Positions 51,070 to 62,361 of a DNA stretch of 64,000 nucleotides are shown piece after piece. Under the pieces are notes generated by a model, which was not told the origin of the DNA, made no database searches, and was given only the letters and a program-made list of their open reading frames with translations. A program made the position numbers and the translations under genes. Where the stretch lies: NCBI RefSeq assembly GCF_900116685.1, contig NZ_FPBL01000005.1, positions 62,001 through 126,000 on the forward strand, given 5' to 3'. Position 1 is the stretch's first letter. Each line of letters begins with the position of its first letter. The DNA comes from Nitrosomonas eutropha. GTDB taxonomy: Bacteria; Pseudomonadota; Gammaproteobacteria; Burkholderiales; Nitrosomonadaceae.

Positions 51070-52337
51070 ATCCGCGCGAACTTCTGCTTGATAGCTTTCA
51101 TGCTGCTGTTGATGCCGCTGATCCGCTGAAAATTGTGCCCTGTCATCTGCCTGAACCGCCACGTGGGAACACGCTGGTGGTCGGTGCTGGCAAAGCGGCT
51201 GCCGCCATGGCGCGCGCAGTGGAAGAGAATTGGCCGGCAGATCATCCCCTGGAAGGGATTGTGGTGACGCCTTATGGTCATGGATGGGCAACGAGCAGCA
51301 TCATGGTGATTGAAGCCAGTCACCCGGTACCGGACACGCAAGGTGAAATGGCCACCCGCGCCATGCTGGAATCGGCACGCATACTCACGCCGAATGATCT
51401 GCTGCTGGGATTGTTCAGCGGCGGGGGCTCCAGTCTACTATCTGCGCCCATTCCCGGAGTAACACTGGATGAACTGAAATCAATCACTCGTCAGCTATTG
51501 CGTTGTGGCGCTGCAATCCAGGAAATCAATATCGTGCGCAAGCATTTATCTGTCGTGCTGGGTGGCAGATTGGCAGCGGCCAGCCGGGCGCCGGTACACA
51601 GTCTCATCATCTCGGATGTCACCGATAACGATCCCTCCTCCATCGCATCCGGACCCTGTGCGCCGGATCCTTCCTCCTGGCAGGACATGCTGGCACTGAT
51701 TGAGCGCTACGCTATCACCGTTTCTCCACAAACCCTGCGGGCTTTGCAGGAAAATAACCGTGCAGGACAAAATGAAACTCCCAAGCCGGGAGATCCGGTT
51801 TTCAGAAACGTAAAAAACAGGATCATCGCCACAGCACGACAATCACTCACGGCTGCCGCACAATTTTTTCGCGCACAAGGTATTACACCACTGATTCTCG
51901 GTGATACCGTAACCGGAGAGGCAAAGGAAATCGCCAAAATGCACGCCGCCATCGCACGGGAAGTACGACATTACAGCAATCCGTTTAAACCACCCGTCGC
52001 CCTGATCTCCGGCGGAGAAACCACGGTAACGGTAAAAGGTTCCGGCAGAGGTGGGCGCAATGCCGAGTTTCTGCTCTCGCTCGCCACCGCACTCAATGGA
52101 TTGGAGGAAGTTTACGCATTGGCCTGCGATACTGACGGAATCGATGGCAGCGAAACCAACGCCGGCGCTGTGATCACACCAAACACCCTCAGCCGAGCAG
52201 AACAGGCTGACATTGATCCGGTCGCGTTACTGGGCGATAACAACGCCTGGACTTTCTTTAACCAACTGGGGGATCTGATTATCACCGGCCCAACCCGCAC
52301 CAATGTTAATGACTACCGGGTAATTCTGGTTTTGTAG
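51066..52337 (+). CDS. Glycerate 2-kinase, MOFRL family
   Basis: This 423-residue protein belongs to the type 2 glycerate kinases (formerly called hydroxypyruvate reductase, TtuD/GckA), which phosphorylate D-glycerate to 2-phosphoglycerate. Family landmarks are [15 protein letters not shown] near the start, [56 protein letters not shown] and the C-terminal MOFRL segment [18 protein letters not shown]. The product feeds enolase. It overlaps uvrA by 4 bases, so it is transcribed with it, though the functions are unrelated. Confidence 0.92.
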   Translation: MNPRELLLDSFHAAVDAADPLKIVPCHLPEPPRGNTLVVGAGKAAAAMARAVEENWPADHPLEGIVVTPYGHGWATSSIMVIEASHPVPDTQGEMATRAMLESARILTPNDLLLGLFSGGGSSLLSAPIPGVTLDELKSITRQLLRCGAAIQEINIVRKHLSVVLGGRLAAASRAPVHSLIISDVTDNDPSSIASGPCAPDPSSWQDMLALIERYAITVSPQTLRALQENNRAGQNETPKPGDPVFRNVKNRIIATARQSLTAAAQFFRAQGITPLILGDTVTGEAKEIAKMHAAIAREVRHYSNPFKPPVALISGGETTVTVKGSGRGGRNAEFLLSLATALNGLEEVYALACDTDGIDGSETNAGAVITPNTLSRAEQADIDPVALLGDNNAWTFFNQLGDLIITGPTRTNVNDYRVILVL

Positions 52338-52419
52338 TTTTTAAGTTGACGAGCTTTCCAGTGGGCTGGATACCCAGTTCATCAGATCCTGTGGATACGC
52401 ATCCTTGTTTTCAAGCAAT

Positions 52420-55263
52420 TTAAGCATAAGCCTTTCTCAATACGTACTGCAAAATACCACCGTGGCGGTAGTAATCCACTTCGATTGCGGTATCAATGCG
52501 GCAGAGTAATTTAACTTCCTGGCGGGAGCCATCCTGTTTGTGAATAACCAGTGTAACTTCCTGTTGCGGATGGAGATTGCCCAGCTCCAGAATATCAAAC
52601 CGTTCATCTCCCTGGATGCCAAGTGAAGCTGCACTATTGCCTTCCTTGAATTGTAGAGGCAGTACGCCCATGCCAATCAGGTTACTGCGGTGGATACGTT
52701 CATAGCTTTGTGCAATTACTGCTTTTACTCCCAGCAGTTGTGTACCTTTGGCGGCCCAGTCACGGCTTGAGCCGGTACCGTATTCCTTGCCGGCAAATAC
52801 CACAGTCGGCATACCATCCTGAATATACTGCATAGCTGCATCGAAGATGCTCATCTGCTTGCCATTACGCTCATCATCGCTGCGGTACAACGTCACACCG
52901 CCTTCGCTGCCGGGCACCATCAGATTTCTGATGCGTACATTGGCAAACGTGCCGCGCATCATGACATGATGATTACCCCGACGCGAGCCATAGCTGTTGA
53001 AATCCGCCCGGTTAACGCCGTGTTCCAGCAGATATTGCCCGGCTGGTGAAGATTCCTTGATAGCACCTGCGGGGCTAATGTGGTCGGTTGTGACTGAATC
53101 GCCAAACACTGCCAGTGCACGTGCACCCTGAATAGCATCTGCTATTTTGACCTGGCTAATTTCCAGGGAAAAATCCTCAAAAAACGGGGGCTCAGCAATG
53201 TAGGTGGAGGCCGGCCAGTCATACGATTTGCCGGTGGCCGAAGTGATATTGTTCCAGAGAGTATGATCTGTTGTGAAATCACCGTACAACCTGCGGAAAG
53301 TGTCCGCCTGGGTGGCAAATTTCATCATAGATTCGATTTCTGCGCTGCCTGGCCAGATGTCGCGCAGCCACACAGGGTTACCATCCTTACCTGTGCCTAA
53401 CGGCTCATGTGTTGGATCTTTCAGTACCGATCCAGCAATAGCATAAGCCACCACCAACGGGGGAGATGCCAGGAAATTGGCGCGAATGTTGGGGTGAATC
53501 CTTGCCTCGAAATTACGGTTACCGGATAACACCGCCGCACAAACCAGGTCATCCTTGACCACCGTTTCTTCAACCACTTTCGGCAAAGGCCCGGAGTTTC
53601 CGATACAGGTCGTACAACCATAACCAGCCAGGCTGAAACCAAGCTGCTCCAGATAGGGCATCAAACCGGCAGCACGGAGATATTCCGTGACGACACGTGA
53701 GCCGGGAGCCAGCGATGTCTTAATATGTTTCTTGACTGTCAACCCTTTCTCTACTGCTTTTTTAGCCAGTAAACCGGCAGCAATCAGCACGCTCGGGTTG
53801 GAGGTATTGGTGCAGGAGGTAATGGCGGCAATCAGGATGTCACCATGACGCAGTTCAATAGATTGTATTGGACTGCCGTTAGCAGCAGTTTGCGGGGTAG
53901 GGCGGTTATTGGTCATCTCGGCCACATTGCGCGCACTTCCGGGTAGCAATGCAGATTCATTTTGACTGCTGTCGGGAGCAACGCAAAGGTTGGATTGCGC
54001 ATGGCTGTCGCGGGTGGTGTAAGTGTTTCCTAATACTTCTGCTGCTTTGCCGTAGCCATTTTCTTTGACAGGTTTGCTAAATAACCCGGCAAAGGTAGAT
54101 TTCAGATCTTTGAGTGCAATTCGATCTTGCGGACGTTTTGGTCCGGCTAGAGAAGATTCAATCGTACTCAGGTTCAGTGTGAGTTCCTGGCTGTAGTCAA
54201 TTGTGCCCTGGCGAGGAATGCCAAACAATCCTTGTTCCCGGAAATAACGTTCAAAGGCATCGATTTCCTCTGTGGTGCGGCCGGTATAACGGAAGTAGGC
54301 AAGTGTCACCTCATCCACCGGGAAAAAGCCCATGGTGGCGCCGTATTCAGGTGCCATGTTGGCAATCGTGGCACGATCCGGCAAACTCAGCGAAGCAATA
54401 CCTTCACCGAAAAATTCGACAAATTTTCCGACTACGTTGGCCTTGCGCAGCATTTCTGTCACCGTCAACACCAGATCAGTGGCAGTGACGCCTTCTTGCA
54501 GATGACCAACCAGATTGACGCCGACTACATCTGGCGTCAGGAAGTAGACCGGTTGTCCCAGCATCCCGGCTTCAGCTTCAATTCCGCCTACACCCCATCC
54601 CACCACGCCAATGCTGTTGATCATCGTGGTGTGTGAATCGGTACCTACCAGGGTATCCGGATAAATCAATCCCTCCTTTTGATGCACGCCGCGCGCAAGA
54701 TATTCCAGATTGACCTGATGCACGATCCCGATTCCCGGTGGAACCACGCCGAACGTATCAAACGCCTGCATCCCCCATTTAATGAACTGGTAGCGTTCGT
54801 GATTGCGCTGGAATTCAATTTCCATATTGCGCGCCAGTGCCTGGCTGTCACCGTAATAATCCACTTGTATTGAATGATCCACCACCAGATCCACCGGTAC
54901 CAGCGGCTCAATCAATTCAGCATTTTTGCCCAGCCGCTTGGCTGCGCTGCGCATCGCGGCCAGATCAACCAGCAATGGCACGCCGGTGAAATCCTGCAGT
55001 ACGATTCGCGCGACGACAAACGGGATTTCCTGCGTGCGTTCGGCGTTGGACTGCCAGCCGGCAAGCTGTCTGACATGGGTTTCAGTAATTTTTTTGTCAT
55101 CGTAATTGCGCAAAATAGATTCCAGTACGATCCGGATAGAGACCGGCAGGCGAGAGATGGCTCCCAACCCGGCGGCCTCCAGTGCGGGCAGAGAATAAAA
55201 CCGGGCTGTTTCACCGTTAGACAGGGATAACGTGCTTAAACTATTGAATAAATTGTGGGTCAT
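52420..55263 (-). CDS. acnA: Aconitate hydratase A
   Basis: Aconitase isomerises citrate to isocitrate in the TCA cycle through a [4Fe-4S] cluster. The 947-residue protein matches the AcnA/IRP1-like class: [29 protein letters not shown], the cluster cysteines in [13 protein letters not shown] and [14 protein letters not shown], and the swivel-domain [17 protein letters not shown]. About 40 residues around position 400-440 ([14 protein letters not shown] ... [12 protein letters not shown]) form an insert that looks unstructured. It stands alone, convergent with the glycerate kinase gene. Confidence 0.97.
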   Translation of the reverse strand: MTHNLFNSLSTLSLSNGETARFYSLPALEAAGLGAISRLPVSIRIVLESILRNYDDKKITETHVRQLAGWQSNAERTQEIPFVVARIVLQDFTGVPLLVDLAAMRSAAKRLGKNAELIEPLVPVDLVVDHSIQVDYYGDSQALARNMEIEFQRNHERYQFIKWGMQAFDTFGVVPPGIGIVHQVNLEYLARGVHQKEGLIYPDTLVGTDSHTTMINSIGVVGWGVGGIEAEAGMLGQPVYFLTPDVVGVNLVGHLQEGVTATDLVLTVTEMLRKANVVGKFVEFFGEGIASLSLPDRATIANMAPEYGATMGFFPVDEVTLAYFRYTGRTTEEIDAFERYFREQGLFGIPRQGTIDYSQELTLNLSTIESSLAGPKRPQDRIALKDLKSTFAGLFSKPVKENGYGKAAEVLGNTYTTRDSHAQSNLCVAPDSSQNESALLPGSARNVAEMTNNRPTPQTAANGSPIQSIELRHGDILIAAITSCTNTSNPSVLIAAGLLAKKAVEKGLTVKKHIKTSLAPGSRVVTEYLRAAGLMPYLEQLGFSLAGYGCTTCIGNSGPLPKVVEETVVKDDLVCAAVLSGNRNFEARIHPNIRANFLASPPLVVAYAIAGSVLKDPTHEPLGTGKDGNPVWLRDIWPGSAEIESMMKFATQADTFRRLYGDFTTDHTLWNNITSATGKSYDWPASTYIAEPPFFEDFSLEISQVKIADAIQGARALAVFGDSVTTDHISPAGAIKESSPAGQYLLEHGVNRADFNSYGSRRGNHHVMMRGTFANVRIRNLMVPGSEGGVTLYRSDDERNGKQMSIFDAAMQYIQDGMPTVVFAGKEYGTGSSRDWAAKGTQLLGVKAVIAQSYERIHRSNLIGMGVLPLQFKEGNSAASLGIQGDERFDILELGNLHPQQEVTLVIHKQDGSRQEVKLLCRIDTAIEVDYYRHGGILQYVLRKAYA

Positions 55264-55402
55264 GATGGCTCCTTAAATAAGAGACGACGGGCATTTTGTA
55301 TTTATGCGGTAACCGTTTGAGTTTATCATTCGGCACTGGCTGCGGCCAAATACTTGACCTGACACCGATGGTTGCAGTTTTTTTGTATTTTTAAACGGGA
55401 GA

Positions 55403-56311
55403 ATGATGAATATCGAGCAACTAAATCAAAAATACGGAATTGGGGAGCAGGTAGTTTTTAAAGAAGGGGAAGGCGGTTTACCCTTTATTCATATCAAGAA
55501 TGAAAAGGCCAATGCGCTGATCTCGATTTACGGCGGACAGGTGCTTGCATTCCGACCAATACATGCGCAAGATGATCTTCTGTTTTTAAGCAAGCGTGCC
55601 TATTATCAACAGGGTAAGGCAATCAAAGGCGGTGTGCCGATTTGCTGGCCATGGTTCGGCCCGGATCCGGAAGGTAAAGGGCGATCAGCACATGGTTTTA
55701 TGCGCAATCGCATGTGGGATGTCATCGAAACATCCACAACCCCGGACAGCGGCACTCGAATCGTACTGGGATCTGCAGACACGAAAGAAACGCAATCCAT
55801 CTGGCCCCGTTCATTCATGCTGAGATTGGAAATTACCATCAGTAATACGCTTAATCTGGAGCTGATCACCCGCAACCCGGGTTCACAGACATGTACAATC
55901 ACACAGGCTTTTCATACCTACTTCAGCGTGGGGGATATTCGGCAAACGCATGTATCCAGCCTGGAAAACACGCGCTATATCGATAAAGTGAACGATAACC
56001 TGGAAAAAAACCAGATCGGCGTTGTCACCATTGAGGCGGAAGTAGACCGAATTTACCAGTCAGTCGATAGCAATCTCATCATTCATGATACAGCCCGCAA
56101 ACGCCGTATCCGCATTACTTCCAAAGGAAACAGAACCGCCGTCGTGTGGAATCCCTGGGCAAAAATCTCGACAAAAATGGCAGATCTGGAAGATGACGAT
56201 TACCTGCGTTTTATTTGCGTGGAAACCACCAATGCCGCGACAGATCGGGTCCATATCCAGCCCGGCAGTGAGTTCCGGTTGGTTGCCAATTATCGGATTG
56301 AGCAGGATTGA
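55403..56311 (+). CDS. D-hexose-6-phosphate mutarotase, YeaD family
   Basis: The 302-residue protein is an aldose-1-epimerase-like galactose-mutarotase fold of the YeaD class, which speeds the alpha-beta anomer exchange of glucose-6-phosphate. Characteristic pieces are ISIYGGQVLAFRP, GGVPICWPWFGPDPEG, AHGFMRNRMWDV (the catalytic His region), ALTFHTYFSVGDI-like QAFHTYFSVGDI and WNPWAKIS, and the late FICVETTNA supplying the Glu. It is 43 bases upstream of a flavin reductase gene on the same strand. Confidence 0.92.
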   Translation: MMNIEQLNQKYGIGEQVVFKEGEGGLPFIHIKNEKANALISIYGGQVLAFRPIHAQDDLLFLSKRAYYQQGKAIKGGVPICWPWFGPDPEGKGRSAHGFMRNRMWDVIETSTTPDSGTRIVLGSADTKETQSIWPRSFMLRLEITISNTLNLELITRNPGSQTCTITQAFHTYFSVGDIRQTHVSSLENTRYIDKVNDNLEKNQIGVVTIEAEVDRIYQSVDSNLIIHDTARKRRIRITSKGNRTAVVWNPWAKISTKMADLEDDDYLRFICVETTNAATDRVHIQPGSEFRLVANYRIEQD

Positions 56312-56353
56312 CAGAAATCTCCAGAATTTTCTGTTTGAAAACAAGGAAAAACA

Positions 56354-56917
56354 ATGGCTTTAAAACTTCACATTATCACCTGTAGTACTCGTCCCGGACG
56401 TGTCGGGCCCCATGTCGCACAATGGTTCTGCGAAGCCGCTGCCCAGCACGGCAAATTTGAAGCGGTACCAGTAGACCTGGCAGAATTCAACCTGCCGGTG
56501 TACAACGAGCCAGAACACCCGGTGCGCCAGCAATATCAGCATGCGCATACCAAAGACTGGGCAGCCAGCGTCCACGCAGCTGATGCCTATGTATTCGTAA
56601 CCCCGGAATACAATTTTGGCCCGCCGCCCTCACTGCTCAACGCGCTTAACTACGTTTACAAGGAATGGAATTACAAACCTGCCGGGATTGTGAGTTATGG
56701 CGGTGTATCCGGTGGATTGCGTGCTGCCCAGATTCTGAAACAAACACTGACTACCCTGAAAATCATGCCGATAGTGGAAGCCGTCACCATTCAGAATGTT
56801 TTCACGCTCATTGATGAAAACAAACACTTCACCCCAATTGATTCTCACCTCCGTGCTGCAACAACCCTGCTGGATGAACTGTATAAATGGGCACAGGCGC
56901 TTAAAACACTGCGGTAA
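56354..56917 (+). CDS. NADPH-dependent FMN reductase family protein
   Basis: The 187-residue flavodoxin-fold protein binds FMN through a phosphate loop (STRPGRVGPHVAQWF) and the flavin-ring loop TPEYNFGPPPSLLNALNYVYKEW, followed by GIVSYGGVSGGLRAAQ. It is probably a quinone, azo-compound or chromate reductase-like enzyme of the cytoplasm; its natural substrate is not evident. It is the last ordinary chromosomal gene before the GC-rich restriction operon begins near 57.0 kb. Confidence 0.88.
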   Translation: MALKLHIITCSTRPGRVGPHVAQWFCEAAAQHGKFEAVPVDLAEFNLPVYNEPEHPVRQQYQHAHTKDWAASVHAADAYVFVTPEYNFGPPPSLLNALNYVYKEWNYKPAGIVSYGGVSGGLRAAQILKQTLTTLKIMPIVEAVTIQNVFTLIDENKHFTPIDSHLRAATTLLDELYKWAQALKTLR

Positions 56918-57067
56918 TACTGCTTGCTGCCAGCAGTCTCTGTTCAGGGTGGCCCTGATCTGCCCTGAATAACCTCGAATAACTGGCTGGATGCGCAGCA
57001 GCGTAGTGATGAATCTCCCTCGACATCGTCGTCAACCTTCCATTTTGGGAATATCTCAGCTCGCTTC

Positions 57068-60000
57068 TCACGCCAACCCAAAATACCGCTCGAAGAAGGC
57101 TGCCAGCCTGTCGAGCACCGTCCGCTTTTTGGCCGCGTGGCCGTTGTTCTTGGTGAATCGCGATACCGGCGGCAGAATCCTCGTGATAGCCGTGCCCGAG
57201 GTCGGGATGCTCCCGTCGCGGAAGGCGTTGTCGATGAAACTGCGCGCGCCCTCGGCGTTGAGGTTCTCCTCGGCGATGATGCGCTCCAGTTCCTCCACCT
57301 TCTTCGCCGCCACGAAGGCCTGCCACTGCGCATCCACCTTGGCCTTGGTGTTCACCGAATCGACGAACTGTTCGATCAGGTCTTTCTTGTTACGCAAGGA
57401 CGGGCTGGAATTGATGGCGCGCTCGATGGTGGCACGGATTTCCTTGTCGTCGCCCGTGCCTTTTTTCTTCAGATACTGCTCGACCAGCAGCAGGATGTAA
57501 TCGACGTTGATTTCCACCTGCTTGATGAGCTCGATCTCGAACACCACATCGTCGTTGATCGATTCCTTCTCAGCAGCCGACGTGGCGCGAAACTCCGCGT
57601 ACAGGTTCAGGTACAGACTCTGGTAATCCTGAAACTCGCGCTCGGTCAGGATTTCGTGCCCGGCAAAATCGTCGAAGGCCGTGAGGATGTTTTTCAGCCG
57701 CAAGATCGAGCCGAACAACTTGATGAACGCCTTCTGCGCCGCCTCGCCGACGATGGCTTTGCCAAGAGGGAAGCCTGCCACCAGCTCACCCACGTGCTTC
57801 TCGTAGTCCTTGTAGTACTCGGCGTAGGGCTTGAGCAGCACGATCCCCTTGGCGTCCTTGTTGCCGAACAGGGCAAGCGCGTCGTTGGTCTCCTGCTCCA
57901 GATTGCGGAAGGAAACGATGTTGCCGTAGGTCTTGACCGAATTGAGGATGCGGTTGGTGCGCGAATAGGCCTGTATCAAGCCGTGGGCCTTCAGGTTCTT
58001 GTCCACCCACAGGGTGTTGAGCGTGGTGGCGTCAAAGCCAGTCAGGAACATGTTGACCACGATGACGATGTCCAGCTCACGTTTTTTCAGGCGCTGCGAC
58101 AAATCCTTGTAGTAGTTCTGGAACTTGTCTGCCGAGGTGTCGAAGGAGGTAGAGAACAGCCCGTTGTAGTCCTGGATCGCGGCTTCCAGAAAATCGCGCG
58201 AGCTGGCATCCAGTCCATCGGTTTCAAACGCCTCCTCGCCGAGTAGGCCATCGGCTTCTCCCTCGTTGGCGGCAAAGCTGTAGATCAGGCTGATCTTGAG
58301 CTGTTGCGCCTCGGGCAACTCTTTCTGCTGTACCGCGAATTCCGCGTAATAGCGCTTGGCCGCATCGATGCTCACTGTGGCGAACAGCGAATTGAACCCC
58401 GCCAGCCGTCTGCCGTCGTGGCGGTAGCTGCTGGCACGCTTGGTTTTCTGGTCGAAGTGCTCGCGGATGTAGCCCGCGATCTGTGTGATGCGCTCCGGTG
58501 CCAGCAGTGCCCGTTCGGTGTCGATGGCTGACACCTGCTTGTCCTCGATCCCAGCAGGCAGTTTGATCGTGTTGATGTAGTCGATCCGGAACGGCAGCAC
58601 GTTCTTGTCGTTGATCGCATCGACGATGGTGTAGGTGTGCAGCTTGTCGCCAAACGCCTGCTGCGTGGTGCGCCGCCGTGGGTCGCCACCCGCGCCCGAG
58701 TTCTCGGCAAAGATGGGCGTGCCGGTAAAGCCGAACAGGTGGTAGCGCTGGAATACCCGGGTGATTTCGGCGTGCATATCGCCGAACTGGCTGCGGTGAC
58801 ACTCGTCGAAGATCACCACCACATGGGCCTCATACACCGGGTGCTTCTTGTTCCTGGCGACGAAGCGGGAGAGCTTCTGGATGGTGGTGATGATGATGCG
58901 GGCGTTGGGGTCTTCCAACTGCCGTTGCAGCACCGCCGTAGAGGTGTTCGAGTTGGCCGCGCCTTTCTCGAAGCGCTCGTACTCGCGCATGGTCTGATAG
59001 TCCAGATCCTTGCGATCCACCACGAACAGCACCTTGTCGATGTCCGGCAAGCCCCGGGCCAACTGCGCCGCCTTGAAGCTGGTCAGCGTCTTGCCGCTGC
59101 CCGTGGTGTGCCAGATATAGCCACCCGCCGCCACGGTGCCGAGCTGCTTGTGGTTGGTGGCCGTGCCGATGCGCTGCAGGATGCGCTCGGCGGCGACGAT
59201 CTGGTAGGGCCGCATCACCAGCAGCTTGCGATCCACATCGAACACGCAGTATTTGGTGAGGACGTTCAGCAGCGAATGCCTGGCGAAGAAGGTCTTGGTA
59301 AAGCCCTTCAGCTCGGTGATGGCCCTGTTCGTCGCGTCGGCCCACCAACTGGTGAAGGCAAAGCTGTTGGAGGTCTTGCTCTTGCCGCGCCTAGTGGTCT
59401 GCTCCTTCAAATGCCCATCGCGCACGGTGTTGCTGTAGTACTTGGTCAGCGTGCCGTTGCTGATAACGAACAGCTGCACGTACTCGAACAAGCCCAAGCC
59501 CGCCCAGAAGCTGTCGCGCTGGTAGCGATTAATTTGGTTGAAGGCCTCGCGGATATCCACGCCCCGGCGCTTCAACTCGATATGCACCATCGGCAGGCCG
59601 TTGACCAGCACCGTCACGTCATAGCGCGTGGCGCGCGCTCCTTCCGATTCATACTGGTTGATGACCTGCAAGGCGTTGTTGTGGATGTTGGCCTTGTCTA
59701 CAAGATAGATGTTCTTGGTGCTGCCGTCGTCGCGCTTGAGCACCTGGATGTGGTCTTCCTGGATGCGTGCGGTCTTTTCGAGGATGCCATCGTTGGCTCC
59801 GGCGATGCTGGCGGTGAAAAACCGCTCCCACTCTGCGTCGGAGAATGTGATCTTGTTGAGCCTTTCCAACTGACAGCGCAGGTTGACCAGCAGTTCGACT
59901 TCCGAGGTGATGGTCAGGTAGTCATACGCCTGCATCTGCAACTGCTGGATGAAGGCCTTTTCCAGCTCGGCTTCGGACTGGTAGGCCCCGTCATGCACGC

Positions 60001-60091
60001 CGAGCGCATCGGGCAGAAACTCGGCGACAACGGTGCTCTCGTTGGACAGCGCAATCGGCTCGTAGCGGAAGGATTTGAGGTCTTCGCTCAT
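57068..60091 (-). CDS. hsdR: Type I restriction enzyme R subunit
   Basis: HsdR is the translocating nuclease of the type I restriction complex. The 1007 residues show the N-terminal PD-(D/E)xK nuclease (VTVLVNGLPMVHIELKRRGVDI with the E-L-K core), the SF2 motor with Walker A TTGSGKTLTSFK, DECH box VVIFDECHRSQFGD, motif III FTGTP and motif VI region QAYSRTNRI, then a helical C-terminus that binds the methylase. The start overlaps the hsdS 3' ORF by 4 bases. Codon use is GC-rich, with extensive antisense shadow ORFs as a result. Confidence 0.96.
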   Translation of the reverse strand: MSEDLKSFRYEPIALSNESTVVAEFLPDALGVHDGAYQSEAELEKAFIQQLQMQAYDYLTITSEVELLVNLRCQLERLNKITFSDAEWERFFTASIAGANDGILEKTARIQEDHIQVLKRDDGSTKNIYLVDKANIHNNALQVINQYESEGARATRYDVTVLVNGLPMVHIELKRRGVDIREAFNQINRYQRDSFWAGLGLFEYVQLFVISNGTLTKYYSNTVRDGHLKEQTTRRGKSKTSNSFAFTSWWADATNRAITELKGFTKTFFARHSLLNVLTKYCVFDVDRKLLVMRPYQIVAAERILQRIGTATNHKQLGTVAAGGYIWHTTGSGKTLTSFKAAQLARGLPDIDKVLFVVDRKDLDYQTMREYERFEKGAANSNTSTAVLQRQLEDPNARIIITTIQKLSRFVARNKKHPVYEAHVVVIFDECHRSQFGDMHAEITRVFQRYHLFGFTGTPIFAENSGAGGDPRRRTTQQAFGDKLHTYTIVDAINDKNVLPFRIDYINTIKLPAGIEDKQVSAIDTERALLAPERITQIAGYIREHFDQKTKRASSYRHDGRRLAGFNSLFATVSIDAAKRYYAEFAVQQKELPEAQQLKISLIYSFAANEGEADGLLGEEAFETDGLDASSRDFLEAAIQDYNGLFSTSFDTSADKFQNYYKDLSQRLKKRELDIVIVVNMFLTGFDATTLNTLWVDKNLKAHGLIQAYSRTNRILNSVKTYGNIVSFRNLEQETNDALALFGNKDAKGIVLLKPYAEYYKDYEKHVGELVAGFPLGKAIVGEAAQKAFIKLFGSILRLKNILTAFDDFAGHEILTEREFQDYQSLYLNLYAEFRATSAAEKESINDDVVFEIELIKQVEINVDYILLLVEQYLKKKGTGDDKEIRATIERAINSSPSLRNKKDLIEQFVDSVNTKAKVDAQWQAFVAAKKVEELERIIAEENLNAEGARSFIDNAFRDGSIPTSGTAITRILPPVSRFTKNNGHAAKKRTVLDRLAAFFERYFGLA

Positions 60092-60658
60092 GCGGCTTCC
60101 TTGAAGGTGAGCAGCCGGTTGCGGTAATGCGCATATTGCTGACGGCGGGCCTTGATCTCGGCGGGAAGGCCCGAACTGATGTCATTCACCAGTGCATCGA
60201 AGTGGTCGAGAATATTTGCGATGCGCACTTGTTCATCGTGGGGTGGAATGGGAATTGGGTATGACTTGATGATTCCGATATTCAAGTCAGAACGATTCCC
60301 TTGGCCGCGTGATCGCAAGTCTTCGTATTGGTTGACAAGCCAGTGATAGACGTATCGGTAGTGAGCAAGATCCGGATCGACCTCCAAATTACAACAGTGC
60401 TGGTTCGTCGTTAGCCGGATTTTGTTGACCGCAACACGTCCACGCGTAACCCCCGCACCCGAGATGGCAACAATGACACTGTTCTCGGGAACCCATTTGG
60501 CAGATGAGTTACGCAACCCCTCTTCTGTGATGGTGACACTAGTCGTAGAGATATCTGCGTAATCGACTTCCTGTGTGCGCAACCACGGAATATCACCTCC
60601 GTAATATTCGGCACGAGTCGATAGTGGAGTTCCTCCGGACGATGCGTTTAGGCAGATG

Positions 60659-60672
<14 letters not shown>
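60088..60672 (-). CDS. hsdS: Type I specificity subunit, second half (TRD2), out of frame with the first half
   Basis: This 194-residue ORF is the C-terminal half of HsdS: a target-recognition domain (GGTPLSTRAEYYGGDIPWLRTQEV ... IPIPPHDEQ) and the closing conserved helix (VRIANILDHFDALVNDISSGLPAEIKARRQQYAHYRNRLLTF). Its frame is open upstream through the tetranucleotide repeat; the residues just before the ATG read Ser-Ile-Arg-Trp, matching the usual (V/I)-x-W start of a second recognition domain, which shows that fusion to the first half is the ancestral arrangement. In the present phase it could be made only by re-initiation at 60672 (or 60666), close to the upstream stop. Confidence 0.9.
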
Positions 60673-61347
<675 letters not shown>

Positions 61348-61351
<4 letters not shown>

Positions 61352-62361
61352 TGCTTCTTCCCTTCGATCTTCTTCTGCGCCTTCTTGACGGTTTCCAGAA
61401 ACACCGCTTCCACCTCGGAAGGCTGCGCGGCCAGCTGGGTGCGGAATTTGGCGTATTCGGCTTGGGCGTGGGCCAGCGCGTCCTGGTGGCTGACCTTGCC
61501 TGCGCCTTGCAGGGTTTTTCCGCCCATGGCGGCGATCAATTGCTCCAGATGTGCCAGCCAATCCTTCATGTAGGTCGGCTCATGGTTCATGGCGCGGAAT
61601 TCGGCGGCATCGAAGTACGCCGACACCAGCGTGTTCAAGCGCTTGAGTTCGTTCGCATCGAGGTAGTTCTTGGCATTGCCCGCTTCAGCCTTGGTGGGCT
61701 GAGGGCCTGAGAAAGACAGCAGGCCCATGAAGGGTTTGCCCGCGTCGGCACGCCGGGCAATCACTTCGGCGGCCGTCCGGCCGTGGGCGGCGTAGTGCAG
61801 CTTGTTTTGCACGGCCTTGAAGAACAGCGCGCTGGCGTCGGCCTTTGGGTCGTAATCGACACTGGTGGCGTACAGGTCGAGTACCTGCCGGTAAAGCACT
61901 TTTTCGCTGGAGCGGATGTCGCGGATGCGCTCCAGCAACTCTTTCCAGTAGCTGCCGCCGCCCAGGTTTTTCAGGCGGGCGTCGTCCATGGCGAAGCCCT
62001 TGACCAGGTACTCACGCAGGCGCTCGGTGGCCCAGATGCGGAACTGGGTGGCGATGGCGGATTTGACGCGGTAGCCCAGCGAGATGATGAGGTCAAGGTT
62101 GTAGAAGGGCAGCGTTCGCGCAACCTGGCGGGTGCCCTCGGTGCGAACCTGTCGGAATTCCCGACAGGTTGCCGCCTGGCTCAATTCGCCTTCGGCGTAG
62201 ATGTTGGCGATGTGCTCCAGGACGTTGGTGCGCGATGTCTGAAACAGATCGGCCAGTTGCTGCTGGCTCAGCCAGACCGTGTCGCCATCGAGCTGGACAT
62301 CGATGGCAGGCGCATCGCCGCGCTGGTAGAGGACGATTTCACCTGCAGGCTGCTCGTTCAT
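61348..62361 (-). CDS. rhuM: RhuM-family protein inserted between hsdM and hsdS
   Basis: The 337-residue protein matches the virulence-RhuM family: [29 protein letters not shown] (helix-turn-helix-like), then [37 protein letters not shown] and [21 protein letters not shown]. The name comes from a Salmonella pathogenicity-island gene; the biochemical role is unknown. Genes of this family often sit inside type I restriction operons. It overlaps hsdM and hsdS by 4 bases on each side, so it is translated with them and is part of the system, not a passenger on its own promoter. A perfect inverted repeat lies within it (62146-62170). Confidence 0.87.
62146..62170. repeat. Perfect 10-bp inverted repeat inside rhuM
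   Basis: AACCTGTCGG (62146-62155) and CCGACAGGTT (62161-62170) flank AATTC. The repeat codes for the conserved TCREFRQV stretch of RhuM, so it could be coding coincidence. The core CCTGTCGG also forms one arm of a leader hairpin at 21680-21699. Confidence 0.6.

Noticed and set aside
57137-60127. Long plus-strand ORFs (57137-58246, 58637-60127) opposite hsdR
   Set aside because: They are antisense shadows in GC-rich coding sequence; the translations are low-complexity and lack recognisable domains, while hsdR has all its motifs.
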